Below are positions 1-8,407 of a DNA stretch of 8,407 bases, piece by piece. A model generated the notes under the pieces. That model made no database searches and had not been told where the DNA came from. It worked only from the letters and a program-made list of their open reading frames with translations. Each line of letters starts with the position of its first letter. Positions within the stretch are counted from its first letter, which is position 1. The position numbers and the translations under genes are program-made. This DNA is from Deltaproteobacteria bacterium (GTDB lineage Bacteria > Myxococcota > Myxococcia > Myxococcales > 40CM-4-68-19), in contig VBLM01000240.1 of NCBI GenBank assembly GCA_005879095.1, positions 1 to 8,407 on the forward strand. Direction: 5' to 3'.

Positions 1-27
1 TATGTGCGGCACGCGACGTGAAGTGCA

Positions 28-52
28 GGGCTCCAACCCTTTTTTGGAGCCC
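28..52 (+). promoter_or_regulatory. Hairpin masking the ribosome binding site of the VIT-VWA gene
   Basis: Arms GGGCTCCAA (28-36) and TTGGAGCCC (44-52) are perfectly complementary over 9 bp, with a 7-base loop, CCCTTTT. The 3' arm contains GGAG (46-49), the only good Shine-Dalgarno candidate, 5 bases before the ATG at 55. If the hairpin forms in RNA it would hide the ribosome binding site. The T run is in the loop and not after the stem, so this does not look like an intrinsic terminator. The inverted repeat and its position are seen directly; a regulatory role is inferred. I see no convincing promoter in bases 1-27. Confidence 0.5.
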
Positions 53-54
53 AC

Positions 55-2304
55 ATGAAACGCATTGCGATCTTCCTCTTGCTGTTTGCGGCGCCTACCT
101 TTGCTCAAGGCTTGCTACAAGAGCGCGGCCAGGCAGGCCCGAGCCCGAATCTGCGCGCCGTCTCGGAACGCGTGCGGATCTCGATCGACCATCAATACGC
201 CGAAACCGTGCTCGAACAGGAATTCGAAAACGTTTCCAGCGAGCGGCTCGAAGGCCGCTACGTCCTGCGCACCGCCGGCGCCACCGTCGAAGGATTCGCC
301 TACTGGAACGGCGAGCAGAAGATCGTCGGCGAGGTCTTCGAGAAGCAACAGGCGCGCAACCTCTACGACAACGTCGTCGGCCGGAAGCGCGACCCGGGCC
401 TGCTCGAACAGATCGGCGAAGGCAGCTTTGCTTTCAACGTCTTCCCCATCGAGCCTCACGAGAAGAAGCGCGTCGAGGTCCGCTTCGGCCAGCGGCTCGC
501 GCGCGAAGGGCGGCTGATGCAGTACCGGCTCACGCTCGGCGGCGGCGAAAGCGATGTCGTCGCCGACATCTCCGACCCGCATCCGCTCCTGCGCATCGAC
601 TCGCAGAGCCACCGGCTCGAAGAGGAGCGCTTCGACGCGCGGCATGCGCGGGTGCGCGCGTTCGCCGGGCGGTCGGGTGCGCGCGATCTGATCGTCGACG
701 TCGAGGTCAACGCCGATCCGTGGCAGCCGACGGCAGTGGTGCATCGCGATCCGGGACAGGACCCGTACCTCGTCCTGCAGATGGCCGCGCCGGCAACCGT
801 CGCGGCGGGCGACGTCAGCCGCAAGGACGTCACTGTCGTCATCGATCGCTCCGGCAGCATGACGGGCGCGCCGATGGATCAGGCCTGCGCGGCGGGCGAG
901 CTGGTGGTGCGCCGGTTGCGCCGCGGCGATCGCGTCAACGTGATCGCGTTCGATCACACCGTCGATCCGCTTTTTGCCAAGCCGCAGCCGGTGGAGTCCG
1001 CGCGCGATGCGGCGCTGCAGTTCATCAAGCGCATCCGTGCGGGCGGCGGGACCAACATCGCGGCCGCGCTGGACACGGCGCTGCGCTCGCAGCACGGCGG
1101 GCGCGAGCCGCACATCGTGCTTTTCCTGACTGATGGCCAGTCGGACAGCGAGTCGTCACTCCGCGTCGCAAACCAGGACCAGGGTGATGCGCGCGTCTTC
1201 ACCTTCGGCCTCGGCAGCGAGGTCGAAAAGGCTCTGCTCTCGCGGCTGGCGTCGATGAAGCGCGGCCGGTTCACCTACATCGAGAGCCCGGAGGTGATCG
1301 AGCAGCGCGTCGGCCGGCTCTTCGATCAGGTCGAGTCGCCCGCGCTGGTGGGCCTGACGCTGGAAGCGCGCGGCGCGACGCTCCTGCGCACCTATCCGCG
1401 CACGCTGCCGGATCTGTCCGCTGGCGACGATCTGCTCGTCGCTTCGCGGGTCATGGGCGCGCCCGGCTCCAGCCTGGAGCTCGTCGTCCACGGCATGCTC
1501 GGCGGCCGGCAGGTCTCGTATCCGGTGAAGGTCACGCTGCCGGAGCGCGCGTCCCATCCATGGGCTGGCCGTGTGTGGGCCAAGTCGCGGATCGACGACG
1601 TGCTCGAAGAGATGGCGCTGACGCGCAACCCGCCTGCCGAATTGAAGAACGAGATCATCGAGCTGGGGCTGGCCTACAACCTGGTAACGCCGTACACGTC
1701 GTTTCTGGCCGTGCCCGAGAGTGAGCTGACCGGCGAGCAGGCGATGACGCTGGCGCAGATGCGGCAGCAGCGCGCGAAAGTGGTGGCGGCGAATGCAGAC
1801 GCGGCCGCGCTCTCGCGGAAGAACATGCCGCCCGGCGATCCGCTGCTCACCGTTACTGCGCCGCGGGACGCGATCCAGGTGACCGCCTACTTCCCGTTCG
1901 GGCTGGTGCGCGATCTGAAGTGGGACGATCGGCTGGAGAAGTGGACGCTGCGCTTCCTCGTGCCGGTCGGCGTTCCGGACGGCGAATACGAAGCGATGGT
2001 GGTCATCGTTCGCCGCGATCACACCATCGAGCTGGCGAAGGCGCCCTACACGATCGACAGCAAGGAGCCGGAGTTCGAAGTTGACGCAGCGAAAGCCGTG
2101 GGCGGCAGCGTCCACGTCCGCGTCGTCGCTGCCGAGCCGGCGCGGCGCGTGACGGTGGCGCTGATCAGCGATCCTTCGAGGCGCATCGACCTGACCGGCG
2201 ACGGCCGCGTCTTCGAAGGCGACTTTCCGGTGCGCGGCACGCTGCGGGTGGTGGTCGCGGACATGGCGCGCAACGAGACCGCGCGCGAAGTGGAGCCGCG
2301 ATGA
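55..2304 (+). CDS. Secreted VIT and von Willebrand factor A domain protein
   Basis: This 749-residue protein begins with a signal peptide: MKR, a hydrophobic run IAIFLLLFAAPTFA, and likely cleavage near AQG (residues 17-19). Residues about 35-148 form a VIT (vault / inter-alpha-trypsin) domain, with typical stretches such as GEVFEKQQARNLYDN and FNVFPIEPHEKKRVEVRF. Residues about 258-425 are a VWA domain with a complete MIDAS metal site: DRSGS (D264, S266, S268), T333 in GGGTNIAAALD and D360 in FLTDG. The stretch AYNLVTPYTSFLAVPES (around 540-556) is typical after the VWA domain in this family. The last roughly 140 residues look beta-rich, and I see no C-terminal membrane anchor or sorting signal. 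The start is set by GGAG at 46-49 and by the signal peptide that follows at once. Family members are generally thought to mediate metal-dependent protein binding outside the cytoplasm; the partner here is unknown. The stop overlaps the next start by ATGA, suggesting translational coupling. Confidence 0.93.
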   Translation: MKRIAIFLLLFAAPTFAQGLLQERGQAGPSPNLRAVSERVRISIDHQYAETVLEQEFENVSSERLEGRYVLRTAGATVEGFAYWNGEQKIVGEVFEKQQARNLYDNVVGRKRDPGLLEQIGEGSFAFNVFPIEPHEKKRVEVRFGQRLAREGRLMQYRLTLGGGESDVVADISDPHPLLRIDSQSHRLEEERFDARHARVRAFAGRSGARDLIVDVEVNADPWQPTAVVHRDPGQDPYLVLQMAAPATVAAGDVSRKDVTVVIDRSGSMTGAPMDQACAAGELVVRRLRRGDRVNVIAFDHTVDPLFAKPQPVESARDAALQFIKRIRAGGGTNIAAALDTALRSQHGGREPHIVLFLTDGQSDSESSLRVANQDQGDARVFTFGLGSEVEKALLSRLASMKRGRFTYIESPEVIEQRVGRLFDQVESPALVGLTLEARGATLLRTYPRTLPDLSAGDDLLVASRVMGAPGSSLELVVHGMLGGRQVSYPVKVTLPERASHPWAGRVWAKSRIDDVLEEMALTRNPPAELKNEIIELGLAYNLVTPYTSFLAVPESELTGEQAMTLAQMRQQRAKVVAANADAAALSRKNMPPGDPLLTVTAPRDAIQVTAYFPFGLVRDLKWDDRLEKWTLRFLVPVGVPDGEYEAMVVIVRRDHTIELAKAPYTIDSKEPEFEVDAAKAVGGSVHVRVVAAEPARRVTVALISDPSRRIDLTGDGRVFEGDFPVRGTLRVVVADMARNETAREVEPR

Positions 2305-2324
2305 TCGCCGCCGCGCTCCTGCTC

Positions 2325-2407
2325 GCCGTCTCGTTCAGCAACACGGCACAAGTCGAAAGCATCGCCGTCGCCGGCGCGACCCTCTGGGCCGCGACCGGCG
2401 GCGGTGT
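2325..2407 (+). repeat. 83-bp tandem duplication, copy 1
   Basis: This is the first copy of an exact 83-bp direct repeat beginning GCCGTCTCGTTCAGC and ending GGCGGCGGTGT. It encodes the end of the signal peptide and the first propeller strands in frame with the ATG at 2301. The second copy follows with no bases between. Because 83 is not a multiple of 3, the repeat destroys the reading frame. Confidence 0.97.
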
Positions 2408-2490
2408 GCCGTCTCGTTCAGCAACACGGCACAAGTCGAAAGCATCGCCGTCGCCGGCGCGACCCTCTGGGCCGCGACCGGCGGCGGTGT
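2408..2490 (+). repeat. 83-bp tandem duplication, copy 2
   Basis: This second copy is identical to 2325-2407 at every base. Downstream coding sense (VEQYDLAGGRR...) continues smoothly from its end, so deleting either copy restores the frame through to about 2920. The absence of any difference between copies points to a very recent event or an assembly artefact. I see no obvious microhomology at the junction (TGT before copy 2, CGAG after it). Confidence 0.97.
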
Positions 2491-2552
2491 CGAGCAGTAC
2501 GACCTCGCTGGCGGCCGGCGCCTCCGCGTGTACCCGATCGGTCCGACCCACC

Positions 2553-2572
2553 GCATTTGGTCAAATGACCAA
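2553..2572. repeat. Palindromic 20-mer, copy 1 (imperfect)
   Basis: The core TTGGTCAAATGACCAA is an inverted repeat with 7-bp arms (TTGGTCA / TGACCAA) around AA. The 20 bases starting at GCATTT are identical to those at 2751-2770. Read in the propeller gene's sense frame it gives IWSNDQ (ATT TGG TCA AAT GAC CAA), about one-third G+C within a strongly GC-rich gene. It may be a protein-binding site or a small inserted repeat; both are inferences. Confidence 0.8.
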
Positions 2573-2750
2573 GGCATCCACGCGCGCACCCAGGACGCCG
2601 AATGCATCCTCGAAAACGACTCCTTCCGCTGTGCTCCGGCGGCGCCGTTGCCGCCTGCGGTCCCCTCGGTGATGCCGATTTTTCGCGGCGCCCGCGAGAC
2701 CGAGCGGCTCGCGGTCGCCTGCAAGACGGTCGTCGCCACCGCCGGGAAAG

Positions 2751-2774
2751 GCATTTGGTCAAATGACCAAATGC
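2751..2774. repeat. Palindromic 20-mer, copy 2, within a perfect 24-bp inverted repeat
   Basis: Arms GCATTTGGTCA and TGACCAAATGC are perfectly complementary over 11 bp, with only AA between them. The first 20 bases match copy 1, 198 bp upstream, exactly. It is read in the same frame, again as IWSNDQ, followed by M. The half-site TTGGTC resembles operators of FadR-type GntR regulators, a weak resemblance only. A two-base spacer suits a dimeric protein site or a DNA cruciform better than an RNA hairpin loop. Confidence 0.85.
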
Positions 2775-3489
2775 TCACCCCGCAGGGGCAAATCTGCGGC
2801 AACCACGTCGAGGCGCTGGCCGAGTTCCGGGGCAAGTTGTGGGTCGGCGCGTTCGACGGCGGTCTCTGCGTGCTCGAGTGCGATCGCTTCCGCGCGGTGT
2901 CCGGAATTTCACTCGCGATGGCCGCAGGTTCCGCCGGGAAAATCGAATCCGCGAGCGCGCGGTCAATCACCTCGCGGTCAGCGGCCGCTGGCTCTTTGCG
3001 ACCAGCCCGTTCGCGCTCTACGCCGTGCGTCTCGACGGCCGTACGGTCCGGCGCTGGCGCAGGCCCGGTGGTTCGACCGCGCTGCAATCCGTGACGGTGA
3101 GCGGACCGAACCTCTGGCTCGCTTCCGAAGACGTCGGGGTGATCCGCATGCGTCGCGGCAAGTTCGCCATCTTCGACCGCGCGTCGGGCCTTCCTTCGAG
3201 CTGGGTGATCGACGTCGCGCCTGCAGCGGGCGGCGGCGTCTGGGCGGCCACGCTGCGCAACGGCTCCGTGCACCTCGACGCCAAAGGCACCGTCAACGAG
3301 CTCGGCAGCGATCCGCACGCGTGGGGACTGCGTCTCTACCAGGACCGCGGACGGATGCTGTTCGGAACGCAGCAGGGGATCGAAGGCGCACCGGTGAAGC
3401 TTCCCGATCCACACGTGCACGCCATCCTGCGCACGCGCGACGGGCTCTGGATCGGAACTGAAAGCGGCCTGGTCCTGCTAGACGACGTC

Positions 3490-6674
<3,185 letters not shown>

Positions 6675-6675
<1 letters not shown>

Positions 6676-6703
6676 GACCCTCCAGTTTGCCACTGGAGGG
6701 TCA
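6675..6703 (-). promoter_or_regulatory. Intergenic hairpin covering the kinase ribosome binding site and start
   Basis: Arms TGACCCTCCAGT and ACTGGAGGGTCA (- strand sense) pair perfectly over 12 bp around the loop GGCAA. This occupies most of the 39-bp gap between the lon stop and the kinase ATG. The 3' arm contains GGAGGG, the kinase's Shine-Dalgarno sequence, and ends on the A of its ATG. No T run follows, so it is a poor intrinsic terminator. Translational control of the kinase, such as opening with heat or by a ribosome, is inferred. The inverted repeat itself is certain. Confidence 0.6.
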
Positions 6704-6714
6704 AAGGCCAAAGC

Positions 6715-8407
6715 CTACGCAGCGGCGCGCAGGCGCGGCCGATCGAGGGCCGCTTCGAGCACTTCCGGCATCGTCTTCACCAGCACGATCTCGAGCTCGT
6801 CGCGTACCTGCTTGGGCACCTCGCGCAGGTCGGCCGCGCAGGCCTGCGGAATGACCACCCGCTTGAGGCCGAGCCGGTGCGCCGCCAGGACCTTCTCCTT
6901 GATTCCGCCCACCGGCAGCACGCGGCCGCGCAGAGTGGCCTCGCCGGTCATCGCCGTGTCGCTCCGCACCGGCACTCCGCTCAAGAGCGAAACCAGCGCG
7001 GTGAAGAGCGTCACGCCCGCGCTCGGTCCGTCCTTCGGCGTCGCGCCGGCAGGGACGTGGACGTGCACATCGGAGTTCTCCAGCGGCTTCGGCGGAATGC
7101 CGAGCGCCGCCGCGTTCGCCTGCACGTAGCTCATCGCCGCGCGCGCAGACTCCTTCATCACGTCCCCGAGCTGCCCGCTGAGGATCAGCTGGCCGCGGCC
7201 CGGCATGCGGAGGGTCTCGACGTAGAGCACCTCGCCGCCCACCGGTGTCCAGGCCAGTCCCGCGGCGATGCCGGGCATGCCGCTGGTCTCGCGGACGTCG
7301 GGCTGGAAGCGATCGGGCCCGAGCATCTGCTCGATCTCGTCGAAGCCGACCTCGCGCAGTGCTGCCAGCGTGCCGGAGGCTTTCTCGACCGCGAGCGAAC
7401 GGCAGACGTCCGCCAGCCGCTTCTCCAGCGATCGCACGCCGGCCTCGCGCGTATGGGCGGTGACGATCCGCGCCAGCGCCTCGTCGGTGAGCGTGACCTG
7501 CGCGCCGCTCAGCCCGTGCGCCTCCAGTTGCTTCGGCCACAGGTGCTCGCGCGCGATGGCGCGCTTCTCGTCGAGCGTGTAGCTGGGGATCTCGATGATC
7601 TCCATGCGGTCGCGCAGCGGCGCCGGGATCGTCTCCAGCGTGTTGGCGGTGGCGATGAAGAGCGCCTTGGAGAGATCGATCGGCACCTCGAGATAGTGAT
7701 CGACGAATGCCTTGTTCTGCTCCGGATCGAGGACCTCGAGCAGCGCCGCCGACGGATCGCCCTGGAACCCAGCGCCGAGTTTGTCCACCTCGTCGAGCAT
7801 CACCACCGGGTTCGACGTGCCGGCGCGCTTGAGCGCCTGCACGATGCGGCCGGGCAGCGCGCCGACGTAGGTGCGCCGGTGGCCGCGGATTTCGGCTTCG
7901 TCGCGCACTCCACCGAGCGAGACGCGAACGAACTTGCGCCCCATCGCTTTCGCGACCGACTGGCCGAGCGAGGTCTTCCCCACTCCGGGCGGACCGAAGA
8001 GGCAGAGGATGGGTCCCTTCAGGTCGCCGCGCAGCTTGCGCACGGCGAGGAACTGGAGAACGCGCTTCTTTACTTTCTCGAGCCCGTGATGATCCGCGTC
8101 GAGCGTGCGCCGCGCGTTGTCGACGTCGAGATTGTCTTCGCTGAAGACGCTCCACGGCACGTCCGCGATCCACTGCAGCCAGGTGCGCGCGACCGAGCGC
8201 TCGGGCGAGGCTTCCGGCAGCTTGCGCAGCCGCGCCAGCTCTTTCTCGACCTGCTGCCGAATGTCGTCCGGCAGCTTCAGCGTCGCGAGCTTCTTCGACA
8301 GCTCGTCCTCGCCGCTCTCCGGACCTTCGCCCAGCTCGGCCTGGATCGCTTCCATCTTCTTGCGCAGGATGTGCTGCCGCTCGGCGTCGCCGACCTTCTT
8401 CTGCACC
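6715..8407 (-). CDS. lon: ATP-dependent Lon protease, N-terminus beyond window
   Basis: Lon is a cytoplasmic AAA+ serine protease that unfolds and degrades damaged and regulatory proteins. The frame is open to the window edge and 563 residues are visible. Numbering from the first full codon at the edge: coiled-coil linker ([16 protein letters not shown], 12-27), Walker A GPPGVGKT (138-145), Walker [10 protein letters not shown] (201-209; D205, E206), sensor-1 IATANT (251-256), sensor-2 [10 protein letters not shown] (R325), and protease domain with PKDGPSAG (catalytic S462) and [11 protein letters not shown] (catalytic K505). The Ser-Lys spacing of 43 matches that of E. coli Lon (S679, K722). 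By that alignment about 215-240 N-terminal residues, including the LonN substrate-binding domain, lie beyond the window. The GTG at the very edge is an internal valine codon, not a start. Every catalytic residue is intact. The stop TAG (6715-6717) is followed after 39 bp by the kinase gene, so co-transcription is likely. Many Myxococcota carry two lon genes; which one this is cannot be told. Confidence 0.96.
   Translation of the reverse strand, partial: VQKKVGDAERQHILRKKMEAIQAELGEGPESGEDELSKKLATLKLPDDIRQQVEKELARLRKLPEASPERSVARTWLQWIADVPWSVFSEDNLDVDNARRTLDADHHGLEKVKKRVLQFLAVRKLRGDLKGPILCLFGPPGVGKTSLGQSVAKAMGRKFVRVSLGGVRDEAEIRGHRRTYVGALPGRIVQALKRAGTSNPVVMLDEVDKLGAGFQGDPSAALLEVLDPEQNKAFVDHYLEVPIDLSKALFIATANTLETIPAPLRDRMEIIEIPSYTLDEKRAIAREHLWPKQLEAHGLSGAQVTLTDEALARIVTAHTREAGVRSLEKRLADVCRSLAVEKASGTLAALREVGFDEIEQMLGPDRFQPDVRETSGMPGIAAGLAWTPVGGEVLYVETLRMPGRGQLILSGQLGDVMKESARAAMSYVQANAAALGIPPKPLENSDVHVHVPAGATPKDGPSAGVTLFTALVSLLSGVPVRSDTAMTGEATLRGRVLPVGGIKEKVLAAHRLGLKRVVIPQACAADLREVPKQVRDELEIVLVKTMPEVLEAALDRPRLRAAA

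Noticed and set aside
4..26. Possible sigma-54 promoter (GGCAC ... TGC) upstream of the VIT-VWA gene
   Set aside because: The spacing between the GG and GC elements does not fit the fixed -24/-12 arrangement.
18..1133. Long + strand open frame overlapping the VIT-VWA gene
   Set aside because: Its product is dominated by R, A, G and P with no domain; it is the off-frame shadow of the real gene, common in GC-rich DNA.
2936..2942. GGGAAAA as a programmed -1 frameshift site
   Set aside because: The zero-frame codons are GGG AAA, not the required X XXY YYZ phasing, and re-pairing after slippage would be poor.
2335..3420. 361-codon - strand open frame opposite the propeller gene
   Set aside because: The + strand carries signal-peptide and propeller motifs across three frames, while this frame shows no domain and is low in complexity.
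6676..6711. TTG at 6711 as the kinase start, giving 12 extra residues
   Set aside because: There is no ribosome binding site before it, whereas the ATG at 6675 has GGAGG just upstream; the extension merely translates the hairpin.

Overview
The window is strongly GC-rich, gene-dense bacterial DNA with marked G/C preference at third codon positions. A secreted VIT-VWA protein, a membrane-anchored Ser/Thr kinase with a large WD40 sensor region, and Lon together suggest a Myxococcota-like soil bacterium. That is an inference from gene content. Acidobacteriota or another GC-rich phylum is possible, and no marker gene here settles it.

Layout. Bases 1-54 are a short leader containing a hairpin that overlaps the ribosome binding site. 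At 55-2304 (+) is an intact secreted VIT + von Willebrand A protein. It overlaps by 4 bp (ATGA) the start of a second + strand gene (2301-3498), an exported beta-propeller protein of the two-component-regulator-propeller type. That second gene is broken: an exact 83-bp tandem duplication near its 5' end shifts the frame, and a second frame change lies near 2920-2965. It also carries two copies of an AT-rich palindromic 20-mer, both read in the same frame as IWSNDQ. At 3490-6675 (-) is a 1061-residue transmembrane Ser/Thr protein kinase with about 14 WD40 repeats. It converges on the propeller gene with a 9-bp tail overlap. Upstream of the kinase on the same strand, 39 bp away, is lon (6715 to the window edge), which lacks its N-terminal substrate-binding domain only because the window ends.

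How the genes may work together. The + strand pair looks like a translationally coupled operon for exported proteins. The - strand pair looks like lon followed by a signalling kinase, probably on one transcript. Both the VIT-VWA gene and the kinase gene have a hairpin whose 3' arm contains the Shine-Dalgarno sequence next to the ATG, so both may be controlled at translation initiation. No RNA genes, CRISPR arrays, transposases or phage genes were seen, and no gene-free stretch exceeds 60 bp.

The most unusual signals are the paired palindromic element inside the broken propeller gene, the two Shine-Dalgarno-masking hairpins, and the fresh 83-bp duplication. I see no clear new multi-gene defence or metabolic system.
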